Source: Nonlabens arenilitoris (GTDB lineage Bacteria > Bacteroidota > Bacteroidia > Flavobacteriales > Flavobacteriaceae). From it: a stretch of 64,000 bases of DNA. Of this stretch, positions 37,137-45,780 are shown one piece after another; position 1 is the first letter of the stretch, and every line of letters starts with the position of its first letter. The stretch spans positions 1,687,501-1,751,500 of the forward strand of contig NZ_MTPW01000001.1 in assembly GCF_002954765.1 (NCBI RefSeq), in the 5' to 3' direction. Both the position numbers and the translations under genes were made by a program. The notes beneath the pieces are model-generated. The model was not told the origin of the DNA. It saw nothing but the letters and a program-made list of their open reading frames with translations, and searched no databases.

Positions 37137-40022
37137 TTAAAAATTAAATCCTAGACCTAAGATGATTCCTCGATTTCTAGGGAATAAATTGTTGTCAATT
37201 CCATTGAAAACCTCAGGATCTACACCATCATAATCTGTAATTGTTAATAAGTTAGTTCCTGTGATAGAGGCTCTTATGTCCACTTTGTCGCCTGGGAAGT
37301 TATATCCTAACGATACGTTATCTAATTTGATAAAGTCAGCTTTTTGAACATAGTAATCAGAGAACACTTCTTGATCACTAAATCCTGTGTTTAGAAAATC
37401 AGACGGAGTATTAAGATACAGTGGATTTTGAGTATTAGTAGGGAAGATAGTAGCAAGATTTGCTGAATTAGAGCTTACATTATTATAGTTATATCCACCT
37501 GCAGCACCTCTTAAAGTAGCACTTAAGTCAAATCTCTTATATGAGAAGTTAGTTGTTAAACCAAAATAAGCGTCATGATTAGCTTTTTTGTAACGTACTC
37601 TGTCAGCATCATTAATCACATTATCACCATTAGTGTCTACAAAAACACCATCAAGTGGCGCGCCATCTTGATCATATACTTGGCGGTATACATGGAACGT
37701 AGTAGGGTCAGAACCTACCGCCCATTCTTGAATGAAATTACCAACTCCACCAGAAATACCACCTACAGAACTAACAGGATCATCATTTGCACCAGCAAGA
37801 TCAGTAATTTCAATTTCTTGGAATGTAATATTTCCACCTATGTTCCAAGACATGTTTTCAGTCTCTAGAACTTTAACATTGATACTAGTTTCGATACCAC
37901 GACTTAAAGTAGAACCAGCATTTTGAATACTACCATTCTCTAATCCACCAGCTGGTAGCGGACCAAATAATAATAAGTCGGATGTTTCTCTATAGAATCC
38001 GTCTACACTACCAGTAACACGATCGTTAAAGAAACCTAAGTCAATACCAGCATTCCACTGGTCTGTTGTCTCCCAAACTAAGTCTATTGATCCTTCAGGG
38101 CGTATGGTTGTTACAAACTGATTACCGAATTGAACTGCAGCGGTTTGTTGACCTGGAGTAAATGTAGATATAAATGCAAATGGATCATTAATATCTTGTT
38201 GACCAGTCTGACCAAATCCACCACGTATTTTTAATTGTGAAAGAACGGTACTGTTCTTTATAAAATCAGTGTTCGTCAACTTTAAAGCTCCGCTGACTCC
38301 GTAGAAGTTTGCCCATCTATTGTCTTCAGAGAATCTTGAACTACCATTACTAGAATAACTTCCTGAAAGAACTAGCAAGTCATTAATGTCAAACGATGCT
38401 CTACCAAAGAACGTTACAATTGAATTCTCATCTGGTGAAGAAAGGAAATCTACTAGCAACCCATTTTCTAATCCACGGTCAAAAGATTGTCTAAAGAAAG
38501 TTTGAACACTACTACCTAAAGTAAGGTCCATTTGAGTATTTATTTTTTCTAAGTCCTTTTTGTAATCAAAACGACCATCAAGAAGATTATTTCTTCTTAT
38601 ACCACGACTAAAGTTTTTTGAAGCGACACGATCACCTGCACCAGAATTTGCATCTCGCAAAGAATAAGAGTCGAATTCATTATAATCAATACCAGCATTA
38701 CCTGTAAATTTAAGTCCTTTAACAGGTAACTTATATTCTGCATTCATGTTAAGTCTCGCCTGATAGTTATCTAATTGCGAGTCTAAGCTGTTTAAAAGCC
38801 CTAGAGGATTTCTAGGAGCATTAGGCTCAATACCTGTAGAGTTTGTATATTCAAAATATCCACCATAAAGGTCATTACCACTAAATATGGGCTGTGTCGG
38901 GTCAAAAACCACTGCGGCACCTACAGCACCAGTATCTGCATTTCTTATTTCTTCTTGGGCTAATTGAGAAGTGAATGTCAGTTTTAATTTATTATCCAAT
39001 AATTTCTGGATGACATTTAAACTTAAACTTGCTCGTTCATAACCCGAGCGCTGTAATGTACCATGTTCATTATTGTATCCTAGAGAAGCTCTGATAGATG
39101 TGTTATCATATCCCTTTTCAATGGTAAGGTTGTGAATGGCACGAGTACCATTTTGGTAGATAGCATCTTGCCAGTCTGTATTTGCATCACCTAATATAGA
39201 AGTGTCACGACCTTGGTCAGCTACCATTTGACGAAATTCGTCGCCTGTTAATACATCTGTATAGTTGTCTACCTTTTCAACAGCAAACTGTACATCATAT
39301 CTTACCTTAAGATCGCTACTGAAATTAGCCTTTTTTGTAGTAATTAAAACAACACCGTTAGACGCACGATTACCATATATAGCCGTTGCAGATGCATCTT
39401 TTAAAATAGTAATACTTTCTATATCATTAGGGTTAATGGAGTTTAAACTTGCGTTTCTTTGATCTAGCGGCACACCATCTACTACATAAAGAGCATCTTG
39501 ATTACCATCTAAAGTTGATCCAGGACGTACACGTATAACAGGTCCGTCTCCAGGGCGACCACTTGCTGCAGTAACTTGCACACCAGCAGCTTTACCAGCG
39601 ATTAATTGGCCAGGTGAGGTAATGGCACCTTTATTAAACTCTTCAGATTTAATAGTCTCTTGTGCACTAGTAACATTTTCTTGTTTAATGCTACCGTAAC
39701 CTATTAATACAATCGCGTCTAACTCAGACGGATTTTCTGCTAGTGCAACATCAAGTGTACTTTGTCCAGTATATACTACTTCTTGAGTAGTGTAACCTAT
39801 GTAAGAAAAAATGATGACTGCACCATCTGGTACATTATTAAGAGTGTAATTCCCATCGAAATCTGTTGCGGTTCCATTTGAGGTTCCTTTAACAAGTACA
39901 CTGGCGCTAGGGACAGGTAATCCAGTACTTGCATCTTTAATTGTTCCTGTAATAACACTCTGAGCAACAGCTAGCAAAGGTAGTATTAGAAACAGTAAAG
40001 CAGTTTTAAATTTTTGATTCAT
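37137..40022 (-). CDS. susC: SusC-type TonB-dependent outer-membrane transporter
   Basis: The 961-residue protein has a signal peptide ending AVAQ, a carboxypeptidase-like regulatory domain (SVITGTIKDASTGLPVPSASVLVKG, about 22-100, described in parts), then a plug (GVQVTAASGRPGDGPVIRVRP, YVVDGVPLD, SITILKDASATAIYG) and a beta barrel ending in ILGLGFNF with a terminal Phe. It imports malto-oligosaccharides using TonB energy. It is the first gene of the leftward sus transcript, downstream of a LacI-type operator, and divergent from the regulator. Confidence 0.95.
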   Translation of the reverse strand: MNQKFKTALLFLILPLLAVAQSVITGTIKDASTGLPVPSASVLVKGTSNGTATDFDGNYTLNNVPDGAVIIFSYIGYTTQEVVYTGQSTLDVALAENPSELDAIVLIGYGSIKQENVTSAQETIKSEEFNKGAITSPGQLIAGKAAGVQVTAASGRPGDGPVIRVRPGSTLDGNQDALYVVDGVPLDQRNASLNSINPNDIESITILKDASATAIYGNRASNGVVLITTKKANFSSDLKVRYDVQFAVEKVDNYTDVLTGDEFRQMVADQGRDTSILGDANTDWQDAIYQNGTRAIHNLTIEKGYDNTSIRASLGYNNEHGTLQRSGYERASLSLNVIQKLLDNKLKLTFTSQLAQEEIRNADTGAVGAAVVFDPTQPIFSGNDLYGGYFEYTNSTGIEPNAPRNPLGLLNSLDSQLDNYQARLNMNAEYKLPVKGLKFTGNAGIDYNEFDSYSLRDANSGAGDRVASKNFSRGIRRNNLLDGRFDYKKDLEKINTQMDLTLGSSVQTFFRQSFDRGLENGLLVDFLSSPDENSIVTFFGRASFDINDLLVLSGSYSSNGSSRFSEDNRWANFYGVSGALKLTNTDFIKNSTVLSQLKIRGGFGQTGQQDINDPFAFISTFTPGQQTAAVQFGNQFVTTIRPEGSIDLVWETTDQWNAGIDLGFFNDRVTGSVDGFYRETSDLLLFGPLPAGGLENGSIQNAGSTLSRGIETSINVKVLETENMSWNIGGNITFQEIEITDLAGANDDPVSSVGGISGGVGNFIQEWAVGSDPTTFHVYRQVYDQDGAPLDGVFVDTNGDNVINDADRVRYKKANHDAYFGLTTNFSYKRFDLSATLRGAAGGYNYNNVSSNSANLATIFPTNTQNPLYLNTPSDFLNTGFSDQEVFSDYYVQKADFIKLDNVSLGYNFPGDKVDIRASITGTNLLTITDYDGVDPEVFNGIDNNLFPRNRGIILGLGFNF

Positions 40023-40071
40023 TACTGAAATTAGTTTAAATTAATAGTTAATATCTTCTTCTCACACGCTC

Positions 40072-40079
40072 CAAAAATA
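40072..40079 (-). promoter_or_regulatory. Possible promoter core (TATTTTTG) for susC
   Basis: The minus-strand TATTTTTG fits TAnnTTTG and would give a leader of about 40 bases before susC. No clear -33 TTG is seen. The inverted-repeat operator lies immediately upstream, a position that suits activation or a roadblock. Confidence 0.35.
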
Positions 40080-40101
40080 TGTAAACCTTATGTTAAGAAA
40101 C

Positions 40102-40136
40102 CGTTTTCGTAATGTAATTCTACGAAAACGTTTTCG
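40102..40136. promoter_or_regulatory. LacI-type operator: overlapping inverted repeats
   Basis: A perfect 14-bp palindrome CGAAAACGTTTTCG at 40123-40136 has the central CG and A/T-rich flanks of LacI-family operators. Its left part also pairs with CGTTTTCGTA at 40102-40111 (TACGAAAACG at 40121-40130, 9 bp between). Three half-sites therefore lie in 35 bp between susC and the lacI gene. The binding protein is most likely the adjacent regulator. Confidence 0.7.
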
Positions 40137-40169
40137 GTGTTTTGTAGTAATATTTTATATATTATATTA

Positions 40170-40185
40170 CGCTTTCGCGAAAGCG
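40170..40185. repeat. 16-bp palindrome, copy 8
   Basis: A perfect copy 31 bp upstream of the lacI-type gene, close to but separate from the operator. Confidence 0.95.
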
Positions 40186-40216
40186 TAACTCTTTATATTT
40201 AAATAATTTAGAACAG

Positions 40217-41236
40217 ATGGCTCAAAAGTTAACTCTTAAGAAAATTGCACAAGAATTAAAGGTCTCCATATCAACGGTTTCCAAGGCTTTAAGGGATTCT
40301 CACGAGATTAGCGTTGAAACACGTACCAAGATTCAAGAGTATGCAAAGCGGTATAATTTTAAGCCTAACAATATCGCGTTAAGCTTAAAAAATCAAAAGA
40401 CTAAAAAGATAGGTGTGATTATTCCAGAGATAGTTCATCATTTTTTTGCGACAGTAATTTCTGGTGTAGAACGTGTGGCAAATGAAAAAGGATATCAAGT
40501 AATTATATGCCTGTCTGGAGAAAGTTTTGATAAAGAGGTAGTCAACATGGATATGCTTGCCAATGGTAGTATTGATGGTTTTGTGATGAGTCTTTCTAAA
40601 GAGACTATGGAGCGACAAGACTTTCATCACTTAAGAGAGGTGACTAATCAAGGGATGCCCATAGTGATGTTTGATCGTGTTGCAGATGATATCGCCTGTG
40701 ATAAAATAATTATCGATGATGTTGAAGCAGCAAATAAAGCTACGGATTTTTTATTGCGTAAAAACCGTCGCAAACTAGGTCTTATTTCTACTCCTGATTA
40801 TGTAAATGTGGGAAGATTGCGTACTCAAGGTTTTAAAGAGGCTTTAATGAAAAGAGGTTATGAGATTGATGAAAAGGCTATTTTAAAAGTAGAAGATATA
40901 GAGAATTGTGGAGATATGATAAAGGAGTTTCTTATGGCTGGTAATTATGATGGATTACTTGCTGTTAACGAATTGTTTGCGGTAACCGCTAGCAAGGCGC
41001 TGCAAGGAATGGGTAAGAAAGTGCCAGATGATGTCGCAATCGTTGCTTTTACTGATGGAATGTTGTCCAAGTATGCTAGTCCTACATTAACAACCATAGG
41101 TCAACAAGGTGAGGAAATGGGTGGATTGGCCGCTGCAAAATTGATTCAAAAGCTAGAATCAGATCATCAAGAAGATGAAACTTACGAAACCGTTATCGTA
41201 AAAACTTCATTAATTGAAAGAGAATCTACGCCTTAA
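40217..41236 (+). CDS. LacI-family transcriptional regulator of the alpha-glucan locus
   Basis: The 339-residue protein has an N-terminal LacI helix-turn-helix (LTLKKIAQELKVSISTVSKAL, residues 5-25 approximately), a hinge helix region NNIALSLKNQ and a periplasmic-binding-protein-like effector domain (KKIGVIIPEI, FDRV, LLAVNELFAV, VAFTDG). It should bind the inverted repeats at 40102-40136. The effector is probably maltose or a maltodextrin, inferred from context. The gene is divergent from susC and heads the rightward genes. Confidence 0.93.
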   Translation: MAQKLTLKKIAQELKVSISTVSKALRDSHEISVETRTKIQEYAKRYNFKPNNIALSLKNQKTKKIGVIIPEIVHHFFATVISGVERVANEKGYQVIICLSGESFDKEVVNMDMLANGSIDGFVMSLSKETMERQDFHHLREVTNQGMPIVMFDRVADDIACDKIIIDDVEAANKATDFLLRKNRRKLGLISTPDYVNVGRLRTQGFKEALMKRGYEIDEKAILKVEDIENCGDMIKEFLMAGNYDGLLAVNELFAVTASKALQGMGKKVPDDVAIVAFTDGMLSKYASPTLTTIGQQGEEMGGLAAAKLIQKLESDHQEDETYETVIVKTSLIERESTP

Positions 41237-41281
41237 TTTTTTAACTTGCGACCGTCTAAAAATGTAAATGATTAGACAAAC

Positions 41282-41321
41282 TATCAAAACTTATCTTCTT
41301 CACACACATTAAGTTTTGATA
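41282..41321. promoter_or_regulatory. Inverted repeat upstream of the sugar transporter gene
   Basis: A perfect 12-bp inverted repeat TATCAAAACTTA / TAAGTTTTGATA (41282-41293 with 41310-41321, 16-bp spacing), followed by a smaller GATAAG / CTTATC repeat (41318-41323 with 41332-41337). It has no T-run, so an operator or leader structure is more likely than a terminator. Confidence 0.45.
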
Positions 41322-41358
41322 AGTCATAAGGCTTATCGTCATTATAAATTATAACGAT

Positions 41359-42819
41359 ATGCAAAAGCCTAAGTTAGGTTTCTGGAATATCTGGAACATG
41401 AGTTTTGGATTTCTGGGTATTCAGTTTGGTTTTGCCTTACAGGGCTCAACCATGTCACGTATTTTTGAGACTTTAGGAGCAAATAAGGATGAGATTCCAT
41501 TATTATGGATCGCTGCACCGCTTGCTGGTTTAATCGTGCAACCTATTATAGGTTATTTAAGTGATAATACCTGGCATAAAAATCTAGGTCGTAGAAGGCC
41601 TTTTTTCTTAATAGGTGCTATTCTTAGTTCAATAGCTTTACTTTTTATGCCATATTCTTCTGAGGTATGGATGGCTGCTGGTCTCTTATTAGTACTAGAC
41701 GCTTCTATTAATATTTCAATGGAACCATTCCGTGCTCTGGTAGCAGATAAATTACCAGAATCACAACGTAGTTATGGTTTTGTAGTGCAAACATTAATAA
41801 TAGGTGTAGGTACTTGGGTAGCGAGTAATTTGCCTAAATGGGTGAATGACACTTTAGAAATTTCTAATGAAGCTCCTTCTGGTGTTGTGCCAGACTCTGT
41901 AAAAGTAGCTTTTGGTGTAGGTGCTTTTGTTTTTATGACTGCTATACTTATTACCATCTTTACTACTAAGGAATACTCTCCAGAGGAATTAGCAAAATTT
42001 GATGATGCTGAGAAAGTTCCAGAAGTGAAAAAAGGAATGTGGGAAACAATCTCTGGCACATATGCATTAATGCCGCTAGTTATGAAGAAGCTAGGTGTTG
42101 TGCAATTCTTTTCTTGGTTTGCATTTTTTGCGATGTGGACACTGGCAAATCCTGCTTTAACCTCTCATATTTATAATGCACCTAAACCCAACGTAGTGGA
42201 GTTTGCACAAACAACTATTGATGATAATGGTGAGACCGTTGCGTTAAGAGATGTAGATGATAAGGTTGTATTTATAAATGATGTAAAAGCGTTAGAGTAT
42301 AAACAACAAGATAAGGCGTATAATGAAGCCTCAGATGATGTAGGTTCTAAAATGGGTATTTATGGGTTAACATCTATGGTGTTTGCATTAGGGCTTACCT
42401 TTTACACAGCATACAATAGTATTAATAGAAAGTATATCCACATGGCAAGTTTAATCCTAGGAGGATTAGGTTTTTTGTATATGTTCTTTATACCTGGTGA
42501 GCCAGATAAATTATTAATTTCATTCAGTTTAATAGGTATTGCATGGGGCAGTATTTTATCCATGCCATATGCTATGCTGTCTAGTTCTGTCGAGTCACAT
42601 AAAATGGGATTGATGATGGGTGTATTCAATATGTTTATCGTAATACCACAAATTATAGCAGCAGTAGGTGGAGTCGTGTTTCTACAAAAATTAATAGGTG
42701 AAGAATCTATACATGCAATGACTATTGCAGGAATATTTTTAATTATCGCGGCATTCTCAAATTTATTAATCGTAAATAAAAAGGCAATTACTTATCAGCC
42801 TTCCATAGATAATGAGTAA
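41359..42819 (+). CDS. SLC45-type MFS sugar transporter (maltose/maltodextrin)
   Basis: The 486-residue inner-membrane protein has about twelve helices. Features of the glycoside-pentoside/SLC45 group include FGFLGIQFGFALQGS, the loop motif GYLSDNTWHKNLGRRRPF between helices 2 and 3, and DASINISMEPFRALVAD. A soluble insertion of about 60 residues (near 275-335) is unusual for a plain MFS protein. By position it takes maltose or short maltodextrins from the periplasm for the downstream phosphorylase. Its end overlaps the next gene by 8 bp. Confidence 0.9.
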   Translation: MQKPKLGFWNIWNMSFGFLGIQFGFALQGSTMSRIFETLGANKDEIPLLWIAAPLAGLIVQPIIGYLSDNTWHKNLGRRRPFFLIGAILSSIALLFMPYSSEVWMAAGLLLVLDASINISMEPFRALVADKLPESQRSYGFVVQTLIIGVGTWVASNLPKWVNDTLEISNEAPSGVVPDSVKVAFGVGAFVFMTAILITIFTTKEYSPEELAKFDDAEKVPEVKKGMWETISGTYALMPLVMKKLGVVQFFSWFAFFAMWTLANPALTSHIYNAPKPNVVEFAQTTIDDNGETVALRDVDDKVVFINDVKALEYKQQDKAYNEASDDVGSKMGIYGLTSMVFALGLTFYTAYNSINRKYIHMASLILGGLGFLYMFFIPGEPDKLLISFSLIGIAWGSILSMPYAMLSSSVESHKMGLMMGVFNMFIVIPQIIAAVGGVVFLQKLIGEESIHAMTIAGIFLIIAAFSNLLIVNKKAITYQPSIDNE

Positions 42820-43474
42820 AAAAGCATTCATATTTGACCTAGATGGTGTCATTGTAGACACAGCTAAATTTCATTTTGTAGCGTGGCAACGATTAGCCGC
42901 TTCCCTAGGAATCAATTTTACCGAAAAAGAAAACGAGCAACTCAAAGGTGTCTCTAGAGTTAATTCCCTTAAAAAGATACTAGAATGGGGAGATAAAGAA
43001 ATTAGTCCAGAGCTCTTTCAAGAAAAAATGGATCAGAAAAACATAGAATATCTTGATCTTATAAAAACATTGAGTGTAAATGACATCCTTCCAGGTGTTC
43101 ACGATTTTTTACTAGAGCTTAAAAGTCAAAATCAACCTATTGCATTAGGTAGTGCTAGTAAAAATGCCAGACCTATTTTAGAAAAATTAGGTGTTAAAGA
43201 TATGTTTGATGTAATAGTAGATGGAACTAATGTCACTAAAGCAAAGCCAGATCCAGAAGTTTTTCTCAATGCTTGTAACCAGCTGGGCTTTAGTCCTCAA
43301 GACAGTGTCGTATTTGAGGATAGCGTTGCAGGTGTTCAAGCTGCAAATACTGCTGGAATGATATCCATTGGATTAGGAGAGAAAGACATTTTACACGAGG
43401 CAGACGCTGTTTTTAACCATTTTACAGATATGCCACAAGATTATATAAACACACTATTGAATAAGAAGAAGTAA
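42812..43474 (+). CDS. pgmB: Beta-phosphoglucomutase
   Basis: PgmB converts beta-glucose-1-phosphate from maltose phosphorolysis to glucose-6-phosphate. The 220-residue HAD-superfamily protein has the nucleophile motif FDLDGVIVDT (residues 8-17), a helical cap with the KGVSRVNSL segment, GSASKNARPIL (motif 2 Ser), KAKPDPEVFL (motif 3 Lys) and FEDSVAGVQAA (motif 4 acids). It overlaps the transporter gene by 8 bp and the maltose phosphorylase start codon by one base, so the three are co-translated. Confidence 0.95.
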   Translation: MSKKAFIFDLDGVIVDTAKFHFVAWQRLAASLGINFTEKENEQLKGVSRVNSLKKILEWGDKEISPELFQEKMDQKNIEYLDLIKTLSVNDILPGVHDFLLELKSQNQPIALGSASKNARPILEKLGVKDMFDVIVDGTNVTKAKPDPEVFLNACNQLGFSPQDSVVFEDSVAGVQAANTAGMISIGLGEKDILHEADAVFNHFTDMPQDYINTLLNKKK

Positions 43475-45777
43475 TGAATCAGGAATATATAAAACCCAAC
43501 GCATGGTCCATCATAGAAGAAGGATGGAATCCTGGATTAGTAAAGTCTAGTGAGAGCTTATTCTCTATAGGGAATGGAGCCATGGGACAAAGAGCAAATT
43601 TTGAAGAGCAATATAGTGGAGAGACTTTTCAAGGAAGTTATGTAGCTGGAGTCTATTACCCAGATAAAACCAGAGTAGGATGGTGGAAAAATGGTTATCC
43701 AGAATATTTTGCCAAAGTTCTTAATGCACCTAATTTTATAGGTATTGATGTCTTTATTGATGGAGAGCCACTTGATTTACATAAAGTAGATAAAGTTTCA
43801 GATTACAGCCGTGAGTTAAATATGAAAGAAGGCTGGTATGAACGAACTTTTATCGCCCATTTTTCAATAGACAAAGCAGTAAAAGTGGTCGCTCGTAGAT
43901 TTTTATGCCTCGAGGTAGATGAGTTAGGAGTGATCAATTACCAGGTTACCGCTGTAAAAGGGAATATGAAAATAGAATTCCAGCCATATCTAGATGCCGG
44001 AATTACAAACGAAGACTCAAACTGGGATGATGCATTTTGGGAAATAGAAGAATTAATTTCTGAAGATCATCAAGCATTTATACGCAGCCGTACTAATAAA
44101 ACTAACTTTCATGTATGCACCTTTATGCAATCAGAGTTAGTCCAAAATGGAGAGCATTTACAATATGCAAATCATTTAGAGCAGAACAATAAAGTGATAC
44201 GTCACACAGCTGCCATAGAGCTAGAAGAAAATGAAACCGTAACTTTAAGAAAGTATGCGGGATATTGTTCTAGCTTAAATCATCAACAATATGAACTATT
44301 TGATGCAGCAAGAAAAGTATTAACACATGCTACATTAACAGGATATGATGTATTATTGCAAGGTCAGATTGAGCAATGGGCTCAAATCTGGGCAATGGCA
44401 GATATTACTATCGATGGTGACCTTAAAGCACAACAGGGAATCCGTTTTAATATCTTTCAATTAAATCAAACTTACTTAGGTAAGGACGCTCGTTTAAATA
44501 TAGGTCCTAAAGGATTCACCGGCGAGAAATACGGTGGTTCTACTTACTGGGACACAGAGGCATACTGTATACCTTTCTACATGGCTACTAAAGACCAGCA
44601 AGTAGCAAGAAATTTGTTGAAATATAGATATGAGCAGCTAGACAAGGCCATTGAAAACGCTGAGAAATTAGGGTTTTCTAATGGAGCTGCTCTTTATCCT
44701 ATGGTTACAATGAATGGTGAAGAATCCCATAATGAATGGGAAATCACCTTTGAAGAAATACATCGCAACGGTGCCATGGTATTTGCCATCTACAATTACG
44801 TACGCTATACAGGTGACTTTTCTTATGTGCCAGAAATGGGATTAGAGGTCATGATTGCCATTGCTAGATTCTGGCATCAGCGTGCTACTTTCTCTCAAAA
44901 AGCAAATAAATATATGATCCTAGGTGTGACAGGACCTAATGAGTATGAAAATAATGTGAATAACAATTGGTACACTAATTATTTAGCCAAATGGTGTATC
45001 AATCAAGCCTTAGAAAATCTAGATAAGGTAAAAGACGGATATGATGATGACTATAAGCGCATCATAGGTCTTACACACCTTTCAGGATCAGAGACAGCGT
45101 CTTGGAGAGAAGTTGCTGACCAGATGTATGAGCCTATCGATGAAGAATTAGGAATCTATCTACAACAAGATGGCTTCTTAGATAAAGAAATCATTCCTGT
45201 AGAAGAATTAGACAGTAAGCACAGACCTATTAATCAAAAATGGTCATGGGATCGCATTTTAAGAAGCTGCTATATCAAACAGGCAGATGTGTTGCAAGGA
45301 TTTTACTTTTTTGAAGATCATTTTACAAAGCAAGAATTAGAAAAGCACTTTGATTTTTATGAGCCATTAACAGTGCATGAGAGTTCGTTATCGCCATGTG
45401 TACACAGTATTCAAGCAGCAAAGTTAGATCGCATGGATCAGGCCTATGAATTTTATTTAAGAACTTCAAGACTTGATTTAGACGACTATAATAAAGAGGT
45501 AGAAGAAGGTTGTCATATTACCAGTATGGCCGGTACCTGGATGAGTATTGTAGAAGGATTTGGTGGGCTCAAAATAGTCGATGATAAACCTAGTTTTGAA
45601 ACTAAATTACCTGAGCAATGGGATGGCTTTAGTTTTAAAATTAATTTCCGTAATCAGATCTTACATGTTCAAGTAAGTAAGTCAGGTACTGAGGTGATAA
45701 CTTACGGTACAGAGCCCGTTGATGTCATAATTAACGGTAAAGAAATCACACTACAGCCACAATTGATAAATGCTTAA
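43474..45777 (+). CDS. GH65 maltose phosphorylase
   Basis: The enzyme splits maltose with phosphate into glucose and beta-glucose-1-phosphate in the cytoplasm. The 767-residue chain has the GH65 layout: an N-terminal beta-sandwich (WSIIEEGWNPG, SIGNGAMGQR), an (alpha/alpha)6 barrel with the catalytic-acid segment HNEWEITFEE (419-428) and the phosphate-binding HESSLSP near 635, and a C-terminal beta domain. Coupling to pgmB, which overlaps it, supports maltose rather than trehalose or kojibiose as the substrate, though this is inference. There is no signal peptide. Confidence 0.93.
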   Translation: MNQEYIKPNAWSIIEEGWNPGLVKSSESLFSIGNGAMGQRANFEEQYSGETFQGSYVAGVYYPDKTRVGWWKNGYPEYFAKVLNAPNFIGIDVFIDGEPLDLHKVDKVSDYSRELNMKEGWYERTFIAHFSIDKAVKVVARRFLCLEVDELGVINYQVTAVKGNMKIEFQPYLDAGITNEDSNWDDAFWEIEELISEDHQAFIRSRTNKTNFHVCTFMQSELVQNGEHLQYANHLEQNNKVIRHTAAIELEENETVTLRKYAGYCSSLNHQQYELFDAARKVLTHATLTGYDVLLQGQIEQWAQIWAMADITIDGDLKAQQGIRFNIFQLNQTYLGKDARLNIGPKGFTGEKYGGSTYWDTEAYCIPFYMATKDQQVARNLLKYRYEQLDKAIENAEKLGFSNGAALYPMVTMNGEESHNEWEITFEEIHRNGAMVFAIYNYVRYTGDFSYVPEMGLEVMIAIARFWHQRATFSQKANKYMILGVTGPNEYENNVNNNWYTNYLAKWCINQALENLDKVKDGYDDDYKRIIGLTHLSGSETASWREVADQMYEPIDEELGIYLQQDGFLDKEIIPVEELDSKHRPINQKWSWDRILRSCYIKQADVLQGFYFFEDHFTKQELEKHFDFYEPLTVHESSLSPCVHSIQAAKLDRMDQAYEFYLRTSRLDLDDYNKEVEEGCHITSMAGTWMSIVEGFGGLKIVDDKPSFETKLPEQWDGFSFKINFRNQILHVQVSKSGTEVITYGTEPVDVIINGKEITLQPQLINA

Positions 45778-45780
45778 GAT

